From Diplosphaera chodatii (lineage: Eukaryota > Chlorophyta > Trebouxiophyceae > Prasiolales > Stichococcaceae), in contig JAALGY010000016.1 of the NCBI GenBank assembly GCA_032358165.1, forward strand, positions 930,001 through 994,000: 64,000 nucleotides of DNA. Reading direction: 5' to 3'. The translations under genes were made by a program, and so were the position numbers. Numbering within the stretch: the first letter of the stretch is position 1; the number at the start of each line of letters is the position of its first letter. The notes under the pieces are model-generated. The model worked only from the letters and a program-made list of their open reading frames with translations. It searched no databases and had not been told where the DNA came from. Below, piece by piece: positions 37,774 through 49,449 of the stretch.

Positions 37774-38068
37774 ATGGCACGGTCCCTGCTTGTGTGGGGC
37801 CTCGACAGCAGGATTGGAGCCATGAGAAGGCTGTCATGATCCAGCATGGTGACCGCTGATATATCTGGCTGTGGTACGGTCATGCATGAATACCCAGCTT
37901 CGTATGACACAACCTCTCGTATACTGCCCACGCTGGGTGTACCAAGATGGCCCGCTGTAACTGCAGGTCCAACAGCAAGGCTGACTTTCAGGAGGAGGGC
38001 CACACAGCGTGGTGTGCAGTGTGTGTCATCTCTGACCGCCGCTGAAGCCTGTGCAACAAGTTTGCAGG
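37774..38068 (+). pseudogene. Orphan exon A-B remnant upstream of G8
   Basis: Exon A copy 37774-37848 begins MARSLLVWGLDS but is 75 nt instead of 76, so it is frameshifted, and it ends at the family donor CATG/GTGACC. Exon B copy 37967-38068 has the conserved EEGHTAWCAV reading, then loses a base and hits TGA in the A-A-E-A-C helix. The genuine G8 exons A and B follow at 38266. This is a duplicated 5' end left by recombination and is not translatable as a family N-terminus. Confidence 0.75.
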
Positions 38069-38265
38069 GTGCGCCTCTCCCACACACACTCAGCCAACCG
38101 CGGGGAGCTGATGTGTGGCCTGACATATGTCAATCATCAGGACATCGGTGTCATGTTGGGAGTATCCGGTATGCACAGGGAAGTGTCCCGACTGTTGCGA
38201 AGCCACGGCAGCTGCGGAAGCCTCGAGAACACATGCACAACGCTGAAGCGCTGGCAGCAGGCGAC
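38069..38265 (+). other. Short stretch between the A-B remnant and G8
   Basis: A 197-bp stretch with no exon. It may serve as leader or minimal promoter of G8. Nothing specific is seen. Confidence 0.4.
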
Positions 38266-41200
38266 ATGGCACGTTCCCTGCTCGTCTGGGAGCTCGACAG
38301 AAAGGACTGCAGCCATCCTTTTATTCCGGGCCACATGAAGAAGCATGTGCTAAGCGTTCATGGTGACCGTGGGGTTTTGCACGGGCAGTCAGTGGTACAG
38401 GTTTTGCATTCTGTACATCGACATGCACTGCATTATGCTCTTCTTTGCTATATGTCCGCTGGAAAACCTCGTGATATGGTGCAGGTTGCAAGAGTTGCTT
38501 ATTACTTCACGACGAGGACAGCAAGGCGTTGTTTGAGCTCTCCTTTGCATCTCTGGCAGCCGCTGAAGCCTGTGCAGCCACTTTGCAGCGTGCGTCGTCA
38601 TCGCTCACAGAGCACCCAGCAGTGAAAACTCACCTCGTGTGTGCGCCGTGTTATGCATTCTACATAGCAGGCAATGGCATCTACCTAATATGCCGCAGCT
38701 CTCAGCATCCCAATCAGCGCAGACCGGTAGTGTGTTATCTATGCAGAGGACTCTGGCCATCTGGGGGTGTGCGTGCAACCAGACTGGCAGCTGCTCGGCA
38801 AGAGCAAAGCATCCGCTCTGTCAGGCCTGGTCCAGCTGGCCGAGGTGCTGGGCTGCCGGGACACGCCGCAGGCGTTGTCAGATCACGAGGCGATGTGGCT
38901 GGCGCGAGGGGCATCTGACATGGTAGCAGCCATCAAGACAGTCGGCGGGGCGCGCGCGCTTCACGAGGCGGACCCAGCCGCAGCCACCTGCCTGTGCCTC
39001 AGCCTGCTGCAGGCGTTTGGCGACACGCGGCGCAACTGGCTGGTGGGCAGCGGCCTTCTCGCTGTGCAGGACGCCTTTGCAGCGCTGGCGCCGGATCTGC
39101 TGCCGGCCGTGGCTGAAGAGCTGCGTGCTGGCGCATCTGGTGCGGCACAGCGCGCCTGCGCTGCCAGTCGGCTGGCACACGGCTTTCTACAACCTGAGGA
39201 GTTCTCAGCCTGGGGGAAGGGGCAAGTCGGGGCCCCGCTAGCCCCGGAGAAACATGCTTCGTGTCAGGTGCGTATGCAGAAGAACACTTGCCCGCAAGCT
39301 TGCCCGCTCAAGCGGCTTGGTGCCTTGGGTACCAGTGTGCCACCACACCATCCTACAGCATATCTGCACTTACATGATCGTGCAACGGGCAATTGCAAGG
39401 CTACATACACTGTTACGCAGTCATGTGCGCATGCTGGACTCTGCTGGGTGACCATGAGGATTGTCTGTCGATGCAGAACGTCGCATCTGGCTGCGTCAAG
39501 CTGCTATGCGCACTTTCAGACGCACTCTCAGACTGGTCAGAAGCTGTGGGCAAGGCAGTCAAGCAGCAGCAGCAGCAGCAGCAGCAGCATCCTGACCAGC
39601 AGCTTGACGGAGCATCACAGCTGCATGAAGCGGGCACCTGGTTGGAAATCGCAGCCTGCACTCTGCTGGCCTGCATGCGGCAGCTGCAAAAAGCCAGTGC
39701 GGTCGACAAGCGGCACCTGCTGAACACCCTGGGGCAGCTGCTGCGGAAGGTGCTGTAGGTTGTGTGGTTATCTGCGGCCCTGGTGGCTGCTGCAGATGTC
39801 TCGTGCTGGGTGGCTCGTGAACTCTTGCGATACAGGCTTGTAGTGACAAAGCTTGCCATCATTGCAGGTCGTCTTCTGCATTCGACAGAAGGAGCGAGGG
39901 ACTGCAGCTGGGCTGTGGCCTGCAGAATCATTCCGCCAGCCCGCCGCATCCTGTGTGGGGCTCTTGCACGTCACCATCGTGGAAATGTTGAGCGCGATGA
40001 GTGAGCTGCTGCTCTGCACCTTCAGAATGCTTTCCTGGCAGGCCTACATTGAGGTCCAAGCCATGACTGTGTGAAACCCGGATATGCAGTTTCTAGCACA
40101 GTCTGTCGAACTGGAAAGCTGCATCAGGGACGACGCTCGTATTGTGATCTGGCGCAGGTCAAGCGGCCCGCATTGCTGCAGGGTTGGCATCTCTGCAGGG
40201 TGCAGTGACGAGGGCACTGTGCATTGCTCTGGACCACCTTGCGGCTCCGCAGCACGTCGGCGTGCTATACCATCTGTCAATGCTGACAGAAAGCGCCCTG
40301 CCACGTGCGCAGACATATGCCTACTACTGTATACATCTGCAGCACTCACATGTGAAAGGGGCTTGCACAATCAGCTGCATATGTGGCGGAGAGTCGGCCA
40401 ACCTCAGCTGCAGTCATGGGAGCTGCGCAAACCTGCAATATTTGCATGATCGCTTTGCAGATGGGCCCGGCTCGGTCTGCTGGGAGGAAAGGCGCGCCCT
40501 GCTTGCGCCTCTGGCACGCGTTCAGCAGCTGGCAACCGCCTGGCTTACCACTCCAGTGCAAGAGATGCCACTTGGCAACATATACCAAGCCCTCATGAGT
40601 CAGGTGGACATGCTGTCCTTTGCCGAGCAGGTAGGCTTCGTTCATGTAGGGTTGTGCATCCACCTGACAGTGCACCTAATGTGCCGGTAGATATGCTGAG
40701 CTGCCTTGCTGCCTCAAGGGCTAGCTGGCATACTTCAGGCTGCTTGGTCTGTTTGCAACCTCACGCCCTTCAACGACTGGCTCACTGATCGCAATGGCAC
40801 GCTCAAAGACAGACTGCTCAGCTGCTGCACATCCTGCAGGTGGCCTTACTGACAGATGTCAATGCAGCTCTCCTCGCTGCAGCTGTGGCTGTGAGTGATA
40901 GAGCATGTTATGCATCCATAGCTGTGTTCAACTCATATGGTTGAATCTGTTCTCAGGCACAGGATAATGAAGGTGCCGTGTTTGCACCGCAGTGCATGCC
41001 AGACAGCCCTGACAACAATCCTGGCACCGTGAAAGCCAACACCGGCTGCATCGTTGACTCCGGGGCTGTCGCCGCCTTGGCAGCGGCACTGCAGGTTCCT
41101 CCTCTGACATGGTCCCACCCTGTGCACAGGGCAACAAACCTGTTCATGTGCATGCCTTGGTTCTGGGGACATTAGCAGCATGTGTGCCAGCACGCCTATG

Positions 41201-43376
41201 TGGGACCAAGGCTGCCACAGAAGTCCTGCAAGTGGCACGGCAATGTTTGTCAGTGCGCCATGTAGCACGGCAATGTTTGTCAGTGCGCCATGTAGGCAGC
41301 GCCTTGCAAGAACGTGCGGCACTTGGCCGGCGGCCTGGCACGGCAGGACGCCAGCATGTGCCTTGCTCCAGGGCTGTCCCATGCTGCAGGCGTGCTGTTC
41401 AAGGCCACGCAGGTGGGAACGGGCTCTGCACAAATCATCATGCTGGCAACATGGTATCCTGCTACATATCTGTGCTGCGTCAGCCAAACTGTTGGCAGTC
41501 TCGCAGTGTGGACATGATGGCACTCGCAAGCATGCCCTTGGTCTGTCTCGCAGGAGTGTGTTTGACCGTCAGTGTGCGAATATACCACAACCCTATCAGT
41601 GTGCAAATACGCCGTGACTGAAGCTAGTCTGCACCCTGCAGCTTTCGGTTGCGTCGGCGGCCGTGGGCAGGCCCTGGACTGCGGATGCGACTGCAGCCCT
41701 GGTGCGTGGCGGCCTCGGCTGCCTCCGGCTCGCGCACGCAGAGTCCGCGGCGCAGAAGGCTCTGCCCCGCAAGGCATCCCAGGCACCGCATCCAAAGGCC
41801 TACATGCCGCAGAACATGCGGTATCTCGGCGCAAACATACTGGCGGGCGTGACCCAGCGGATGCCACACCCAGTGCTGTGCGCCCTGGCCAAGCAAGGCC
41901 TGGTCCCCGCCCTGCTGCAGGTGTGTTCACCCACATCATGCTCAACGACCACTTGCGCCGGCAGCTGACGGCTGCTTGAGAAGTGCTGCTGGTTGCAGCT
42001 CCCAGCATGGTAGCAAGGGCTGCAAGCTACAGGATGACCTTAGGTGTCCTGCCATGACCCTGATGTACGGAACGATCGACGACAATCAATGGGAAAAGAA
42101 TGTTGAAGGGTTGAGGGCAATGGGCTGTGACGGTGCAGGCGCTGCCGTGGCACGCGACTCCATCAGAGTCCGCAGCTGACACCACGACATGGCGAATGAC
42201 TGTGGACGGGACCAGGGTCGTTGCCGAGCTGCTGATAGCGGTGCTGGACGCCGATGCGCCGGCGCGTGCGGCCGTCCTGCGGGACGGCAGCTGGGTAGCG
42301 GCGGGGCGGCGCATCCGGTGGTGAGTACCGTTTGCTAACTAAAACTCCCTTTTTGCTAATAAAAACTTCCCCTTTGCAGCTGTACGGAATGGTGCAGTCT
42401 GTCCGCGTTTGAGGTGATGCAGAGCATCGCATGTGAATGCGACCGTGTAAGCGAAATGCCCAAGCTGGTCTGCCGGCTGCGCAATCTAGGGAACTGCAGC
42501 CGCCGCCGCCGCTGGCGCCGGAGTGGGAGGAGCAGCGGAAGACGCTGCTGCGCAGGGTGAATGGTGTGGTGGCAGGCACCCTGGCAGGCAACAGACGATG
42601 GAGCCACACCGTGAGAGGCAGCCGCAGCGCATCCGGGGCAGATGCCGAAGCCATCGCCGCGGCGGACCGCGCCATGCAGCAGCTGCTGGTGCGGCCTGCA
42701 CATGCTGCCTGCGCAAGCTGGTGGCAACCAACAGTGTGCACGCCAGATACCGACATGCAGGGGGTGGTCACACATGAAGCCGATGCATGAGATGCTCAGC
42801 GCTGCCATCCCAGCTGAGAGACGGTCTGCAGCACTTGAACCACGCCTGTAGGCGGAGGAGCAGGCGGCTCAGGCATCGGGCCAGCGCAGCAAGGCAGCAA
42901 CCAAGCGCGCCCGCAAGAAGGCGGCCAAGCAGCAGGCGGCCGCTGCCACAAGCGCTGATGAACCCACAGCAGCGTCTGCCAGCACATGTGCGCCGCAGGC
43001 GGCGGTCATCACACACCGCAGCTCACCGCCACCCGACGTGCAGGGGCCTGCTGCAGCTGCTGTCTCACAGATAGAAGCCAAACTGGCACCTGACGGCCCA
43101 GATGGCACGCAGCAGCCGGCACAGCAGCCGGCAGCCACCGGCGCCGTGGCAAACGACGCAGAGTGGTGGCGCTGCCCACTCAGCGGAAACGTCCTGAAGG
43201 ATCCAGTGCTGTGGGTTACCGAGGGCCACAGCTTCGAGCGGGCGGCCCTGGAGCAGTGGCTGGCGGCCAAGCCTGGGATCCACCCGCTCAGCAAGCAGCC
43301 CCTGCCGCCGGGGGAAGCCCGCGTGCGGCCAAACTATGCGCTGCGCAATTTGCTGCAGCAGCTGCAGATAGGCTGA
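38266..43376 (+). CDS. G8: complete RRM-like/helical/U-box protein
   Basis: Exons A 38266-38362, B 38485-38589, C 38747-39267, D 39477-39749, E 39868-40000, F 40158-40304, G 40461-40630, H 40840-40890, I 40993-41094, J 41296-41412, K 41642-41920, L 42139-42317, M 42490-42688, N 42852-43376; 965 residues, all phases correct and all introns GT-AG. Exon A is 97 nt, seven codons longer than in sisters, because of an in-frame insertion after MARSLLVWELDRKDCSH. Exon D holds a run of eight Gln (CAG) codons at 39564-39587. The linker is ATKRARKKAAKQQAAAA. The U-box starts AEWWRCPLSGNVLKDPVLWV, with HSFERAALEQWL, and ends NYALRNLLQQLQIG. Exon I is 102 nt as in G10 and begins C-M-P-D, which together with the 3' flank makes G10 the nearest sister. 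Predicted active E3 ligase. Confidence 0.83.
39564..39587 (+). repeat. (CAG)8 coding for polyglutamine in G8 exon D
   Basis: Eight uninterrupted CAG codons followed by H-P-D-Q-Q. The matching place in G10 has only H-Q-E-Q-Q, so the run expanded in G8 after the two separated. Confidence 0.9.
41235..41294 (+). repeat. 30-bp tandem duplication covering the intron I-J acceptor of G8
   Basis: Two perfect 30-bp copies, 41235-41264 and 41265-41294, each beginning GCACGGCAATG and ending CGCCATGTA. The 3' splice site TAG of exon J therefore exists twice, 30 bp apart. Use of the first would add 30 nt (ten codons) in frame, beginning C-A-C-G-G-C. Confidence 0.85.
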
Positions 43377-43593
43377 CAAGTGATACGAGTGACGATCTGC
43401 TGGTCATGTGCATGTGCATCATGTTGGCAGTGGTTGGCCAGACTGCCACACTACAGGGTATGTACCCATGCCATAGGGTGCTGACATATGATGCATTACT
43501 CAAACAGTCACCGCAGTCACCGCACCCTTATACAAGAGACACATTGGAAATCATACGGCAGGCACCTGCTGCCTCGTGCCATGCAAGCACATG

Positions 43594-43643
43594 ATGGACT
43601 AGGGGTAGTTAAAGAAGAAGTTCTTTAACCACCCCTAGATGGA
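43594..43643. mobile_element. 40-bp palindromic MITE-like insertion with 5-bp target duplication
   Basis: The arms 43599-43616 (starting CTAGGGG) and 43621-43638 (ending CCCCTAG) are inverted repeats matching at 17 of 18 positions around a 4-base loop GAAG. They are flanked by direct repeats ATGGA at 43594-43598 and 43639-43643. The homologous spacer near 54820 has a single ATGGA and no palindrome, so it behaves as an empty site. It could be a foldback remnant or solo terminal inverted repeats of a DNA transposon. No coding capacity. Confidence 0.7.
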
Positions 43644-43650
43644 CATACCT

Positions 43651-43675
43651 TTCTGTCTGTCTGTCTTTCTGTCTG
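43651..43675. repeat. CTGT microsatellite
   Basis: Imperfect CTGT/CTTT repeat immediately after the palindromic insertion. The paralogous site at 54836 has only CTTTCTGTAAC, so it expanded in this copy. Confidence 0.8.
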
Positions 43676-43843
43676 CAACATGAGGAGTATCAAGAGGGAG
43701 CGACCAGCATGTTCACGAGTGCTGATCAGTAGGGCTGGATCATAGAGCATCCGAGCCGGTGCACAGCGGCAACCGGCAGAGCATCCTTCCTGTCCATCCA
43801 CAGTATTATTCCCTTGTCTCCAGCATCCATTTCCTGTTAGGCA

Positions 43844-46800
43844 TCAGTCCAGCTGCAGCTGCTGGATCATGTTGCGCAGGGTGTGGTTGGGCAACACACT
43901 GCCTCCGCCTGGTGGTAGCGGCAGCTGGCTGGTTGGGTCCACCCCAGGGTTGGCCGCCAGCCACCCCTCCAGGGCCGTGCGCTCGTAGCTGTGGCCCCCG
44001 CTGCCATACAGCACTGTGTCCCGCATGACCTCACTGCTCAGCGGGCAGCGCCACCATTCTGACTGTGCTGCTGGCCGGCTGGCAGTTGCCGCCTGATGCA
44101 GTGGCACCTCCTCAGCACCTGAGCTAGTGCCATCGCTGATTACTGCCGCCTGCAGCACAGGAGCTCCCTCTGGATGCAAAGCACCTGCTCCTGCTGTGCT
44201 GCTGCTGCCGCTGCCGACTGCTGCCTGATGGGCTGGGCCAGAGGGTGCTGCTGCGGCCTGAGCAGCCGTGTTGGCAACCTGTGCACCGGACGCAGCAGCA
44301 GCCGCCTGCTGCCTTGCTGCCTTCTTGCGGGCACGCTTGGTGGCTGCCTTGCTGCCCTGGGTCGCATTATCCGCAGGCTGCTCCGCCGCCTGCATTGCAT
44401 TGCCAGACTTCCTTGGCTGTGTTGGATTACCTGCGCCAGTGGCACCTCCTGAAACTACCGGGTATGGTTCCTGGCTTTCTGCAGACGCCAAAGCCATCCC
44501 CACTGTCAATACATGTGAAAAATGAGCATGTGCTCAAGATGTGCACGTTATTTGGTCGCTGAATGGGCGCACCAGCAGCTCTTGCATGGCGCGGTCTGCT
44601 GCACTGATAGTGTTGGCGTCGGCAGCCGCACCACTGTCGCCTATCAACCCATCGCCACCACTGCTGCTGCATGCTAGTACACTCGTCACCTTCTGAAGCA
44701 GTGCCTCACGCTGCTCAGGCCACCCTGCAGCCATTCGTGCCGGCGGCTGCAGATCCCTACATTATGAAGGTATCAATCGTGTCAGTATATCCACACAGCC
44801 TCCTCGCCTGCCGCAACCAGGCAGCATCGAGCAGACAGCATGCACTATCGGACAGTGAGCTGCACCTGACACGCTGCACCGCTGCACCCCAGCTGCCGTC
44901 CTGCAGCACAGCTGCGCGCGCCGTGGCATCGGCAGCAGCAAGGACTGCTGCCAGGACTTCGCCAACGGCCGTCGTCCCAAGCACGGTAGCCTGCCATGAC
45001 GCAGTAGCACTCGCCTTCTCCGAAGATGTTCTGTGCCATGGCATCGCCTGAAAGTGATGGCGAATCACACATCACCGCTGCGTGACGGCAGAATCAAGTG
45101 CGTTCCTGATGCAATTGCAGATCGAGCAGTCACACTGGCACACGGCTGTGCAGACCAGGTGTAAGTTGCCAGGGTCAAACTTATAGCCAGTGTCCACATG
45201 AGTTCAATCTGATCCCCAGTGCAAAAGGCAGCGCAATGGGCAGGGGCTTGCGTGTGACCCCACCTGCAGCAGTGGCTCCACCAGGCCTTGCTTGGCCAGA
45301 GCAATCGACGAAGGCAGCGTCATGCCCTGAGCAATGCCCGCCAGAACTTTTGCGCCCAGACGCCGTGTGTTGAGTGGTTTGGCAGGCCCAAGTTTTCGAC
45401 TGCAGCCCCCGGCCTCCTGGGCTGCGGCCTCGGCATGCGCAAGGTGGAAGCTGCCAAGGCCGCCACGCACAAGTGCTGCGACAGCATCCCCTGCCCAGGG
45501 CTTGCCCTCAGCAGCCGCGGTGTTCACATCCTGCAGGGTCGCAGAGGTGCAGCAACATTGTGTACACAGGCTGCTGTCATGCATGCCTGCGCTGGGAGGT
45601 AGATGAGTGCCCAGCTCAGGGTGTGATGGCAGTTCAAAGCCTGACCTGACAACCTAGTCGCGGGACGTTACGTCAGCATCGATACTGATATACGTCAGTA
45701 GCATACGGAGTCAAGCTTACCTGCACAAGACTCAGCAGTTCCTCTGCTACCATAAACAGCCCGGGCGCAAGGCAGCTGCTGTTGTCCTCTGGCACCCCGA
45801 TATTGCTCAGACCTCGCACATTCTTGCAGCGCGCCACCTGTGCACAGTGACAACTTTATTCCTCCGTCATGTGCTTGCATGCTGTCCATTGCACTTATCT
45901 GCATCTATTTGAATGCAGTGGCAGGCAAATGTGACGGCCGCTTAGACAGAATACACAGTCCGCAACGCTGATCAGTCAAATATGCAACGATGAATTGGCT
46001 ACCTGCAGTGTGGCGGCTATCGCATCGACAATCCTCGTATCAAAGATGCAGCTATAATTGCCAGGGCAATTTACGGACTCGTCAAGCTTGGACTGCAGGA
46101 TGCACAGCAACCCTGAGCAATCGTTTGCTCACAAGCTTGCCATTGCACCAGCTCCAAGTGCTTCACACTCAGTGTTGGGTGCGCAGACACATGATGCTGA
46201 CCTTCACAGCTATGGCCATGTGCCAGGCATTTAAGTCCGTCATAAATGCCAACTGCAAGCAGCATACCATACACAGTTCAAGCAAGACATATGCTGCATG
46301 TCCATAGTTGCAGGGAGGCCAGTCCCTTTGACAGCGCGATGTATTTGATTAGGGTGCAGAAGCATGCTATCACTGCCTGTACCTGCGCTGAACTCGACCG
46401 TGCTGGTTTTTCACAGATCTGCAACTGCCACGGCAGCTGCCGTGTACCGCTGCAGGACGTTACACACCTGGTCTACGAACGACTTCAGGTCCTCCAAACC
46501 AGGCACCTTCTCGTTGAAAGTGGGCGTTTCCTCTGGAAGGCTGCGCCAGGTGGCAGTCAGGTGCTGCATGCGGACGAGCTGCGTCAGCAGCGTAGAGATT
46601 GTTGCCTTTGGGGCGTTATCTGCAGGGCAGCCAGGCGTGCAAGTTGACATTGCCTTGGGCATTGAAGAGACGCTGCATCAATGGCCAGATGGATGCTACC
46701 TACAGCAGCCATGAGTGAATCATATGCGAATCCTGGGTACTGCAAGTGCCCTCGATGCACCCAGCACTCATCAGCTTACTTAGCAAGGTGATGTGTGCAA

Positions 46801-48836
46801 ATAGCGACAGGTACAGCAGTAGCCCGAGGTGCCGCGGGGTTGTGAGGTGGTCCAGAGCAGTGCTCAGAGCCCCCGTTGCGATGGCATGCAGCGCTGGCAC
46901 CCCCGCATCGCTCTGCCCGTCTGCGCAGTAGTGCAGACAGGTGGCTTTGCAACTACTGCCACAGCCTGCTGATCTATGCGATCCCAGAGTCACTGCACCT
47001 TTCCAAGCCGAGTATTTGCGCAGTGATGGCAGCCTTAAAGGCATACGTGGTTGTGGAGATAGCACCAGTGCATGTGGCTGCGTGTTAGATAGCAAGGTAG
47101 ACATGTGTATGGTTTTCTGCTACTGAACAGCAGCTCACCCATGTTCTCGATCACACGCATGAAGGCTTTGTGCAGATCTGCCACACAGCCAGCAGCTGAT
47201 GGCTGGTCTGATCGGTACCACACCCCTGCTGCAGCCGCACGCTCATTGGCCACCTCGCAGCGCACAACCTGCGCAGTGGGTTTGCGGTCAGCCAAGTCAA
47301 TGTACGTACTAATTTGCGCTACATGTAAACTGTCAACATGCGCCCAACATTTAAAGGTAAGCAGACCAGCAGACCGGATGGTTGATGTGGCAACTGTGCA
47401 TGGGGCAAGTGATAGTGATAGCCCTCCTACCGCTTGCAGGAACTGCCCCAATGTGTCCGACACCTGCCGCTCATCTACCACGCTGCACAAATGGTGCTCC
47501 TGCACAAGCTGCATCGTGGTCCATGCTGCCAACAACAGATCAGAGCTCGACTTGCACTGCTTAGAGGCCGCATTGATTGCTTGAGCGGGCTGCTGCATGT
47601 TGCTTGCAGGTTGCAGCTGCGGGATCGCGCTGGCGACAGATCCTAAAGACACTGACATCGCATCGGCAAGTGCGCGAAGCAGTCGGACACAGTCCTCTGC
47701 CATCTCCTGCAGCCAGACAGCGGAGTGCACTGAACATTGAATCTGTCACAAGTAGCAACAATGCGGAGTGGGTACAAGCACTTATGTAGACGTCAATTGC
47801 CTTGTGCCTCTCTTGGCTTCTGCGCAGCAATCACATGCGTGCAGCGATACAGAGGTACAGCAGTATTAAATGCTGTCATCTTTGACGCTGACATATGAGA
47901 CATGCAGGTTGCTCTGCCAACCCACCTGCTTGTGCAGTTGTAGTGATGGTGTTGGCCCGATGCTAGACTGCTGACCGGCCGCCTCAGCGATGGTGATTTT
48001 GCGCAGGAAACCATTGGCCAGCGAGCTGGCGCTGCAGGCACGCAGAGGGGAGCCATCTGCCATCATTCCCACATCCTTGGCTGCAACTTGCAGGAGATCT
48101 GGTCCCAGTGCTACGAAGGCACGCTCAACACGGCAGCGCTGAGGACGTTGGAGCTGCATGAGGCCGTGGCACAGGCAGCTGGCTGCAGCTGGGTCCCTTG
48201 CTGCAAGTGCATGCGCGCCGCCCGCAAGCTGTACAGCGGCCAGTATGGCATCTACCCCTCGGTGCAGACAGATCCAGCTAGGCCACGGCAGCGCATGTGG
48301 ACCGTCTCTGCAGCCGAGCCACTCGGCCAGCTGGATCAGCTCCGCTGGTGCGACTGCCTCGCTGGTGCCTAGCGCCTGCCAGTCTGGCTCCACACACACC
48401 CGCAGGTGGCCAAAGCGCCCTGCGACAAAGAACGGCCCACAGATAGGTGTCGGATGTAGTGTTCAATATCTAACGGCTCATTTGCTCACATTCATAGTGT
48501 TTTGGCTGGGTGTTTCAACTATGCAATCTGTGCACGCACGCTGCAGCGTTGCCGAACAGGCTTCAGCGGCTGCCAGAGTAGGTAAGCGCACCACCCAATC
48601 CATCTTGGGTGCGTCGTCCGTGACATACAGGTCAAAGCCACCTGTCCAGCCTGTGAATATTATCAAGCAACGTTCAGACTGGCATTTCTAGCAAAAGCTG
48701 CATGCGGCAGTGCACAACCGCATGGATGAAATTGCCGCCGTGACAACAACCGACGGTCACCATATTCCATCATGACGCTCTTCTCTTGGCCCGTGTTGAA
48801 GGGCTCAAGACCACAGACAACCAGGAATCGTGCCAT
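43844..48836 (-). CDS. G9: complete RRM-like/helical/U-box protein
   Basis: Minus-strand exons in transcript order: A 48836-48761, B 48641-48540, C 48419-47926, D 47706-47431, E 47268-47139, F 46920-46780, G 46619-46468, H 46252-46202, I 46092-46003, J 45837-45721, K 45530-45264, L 45047-44866, M 44756-44573, N 44389-43844; 935 residues, phases consistent, introns GT-AG. The start is MARFLVVCGL. Exon C begins (R)RFGHLRVCVEPDWQALG. In the U-box, the nearly invariant M-R-D-P-V reads M-R-D-T-V (codon at 44015-44017), while HSYERTALEGWLAANPGV and NHTLRNMIQQLQLD are normal. Loss of that proline may weaken folding or E2 docking. Exon K is 12 nt shorter than usual, in frame. Nearest sister is G11 (shared G-T-S-E-A-x-A-x-A-E-L-I-Q-L in exon C). 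Confidence 0.82.
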
Positions 48837-49449
48837 GACGCTTCTGGATGACTATGGCTGGGTCTAAGCATACATGGTGCTAATTGCGGGGCGGTTCAGC
48901 TCAATGACAATAGGAGCTGCCTTGAGGGCATCCACGCATGTGAAATAATAATGCCCCTGTAGAGTTGCTGGTCTTGTCAAGCAAGTTCACCACGCGCAGA
49001 AGCAGCGGGCTATGCAACTGGTTGCAGCTCTCTGTAGCCAGCCTGGGACCGCACTGGAAGTGATGGCCCCCTTGTACAGCTTCCTGCAGCCGTCAAGAAC
49101 ACTTGGACATGCCACACTCTATCTTGATGTATTGCATGTGCACAGATGCATAGTAATCCCAAATGCACCTCCGGAGGATCCACTTGAGACTCGGCTATGC
49201 ATGTGCACAGCAGCGGCGGAATTACACAGGCACATACCAATCTGGTGTGAGCCTCAAGAGTGCGTAGTACATGCTACACTGGTGCAGTTGCTTGCCACGC
49301 ATTCTGCTACTGCTGGCATCGCCTCATGTAGACTATCTGCTGCAGCCAGCCAAAAGTGGGCAGCACTTTCCAAAACCTTGTTTGGACCGCGGTCGTCAAG
49401 GCCTCAGTGCGCCAGTCGGCCAGACCCCTGCTGTGCAGCAGCAGGCAAC
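48837..49449. promoter_or_regulatory. G9/G10 divergent promoter region
   Basis: A 613-bp region, longest of the divergent spacers. It holds the conserved 15-mer, here 360 bp from the G10 ATG instead of 170-200 bp, so extra sequence has entered between. No clear TATA box. Confidence 0.5.
49077..49091 (+). promoter_or_regulatory. Conserved promoter 15-mer, copy 4
   Basis: Exact CAGCTTCCTGCAGCC preceded by CTGGAAGTGATGG, in the G9/G10 divergent region. Confidence 0.55.

Larger units (their letters stand above)
43377..43843. other. G8/G9 convergent intergenic region
   Basis: A 467-bp spacer clearly homologous to the G10/G11 spacer (54616-54997), with shared blocks such as TTGGCAGTGGTTGG, the CAAGCACAT-ATGGA block and ATACCTTTCTG. 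It differs by an inverted-repeat insertion at 43599-43638 and a CTGT microsatellite. Confidence 0.7.

Noticed and set aside
43599..43638. Transcription terminator or histone-type 3' stem-loop for G8
   Set aside because: The palindrome is absent from the homologous 3' flank of G10 and is bordered by a target-site duplication, so it is better explained as an insertion.
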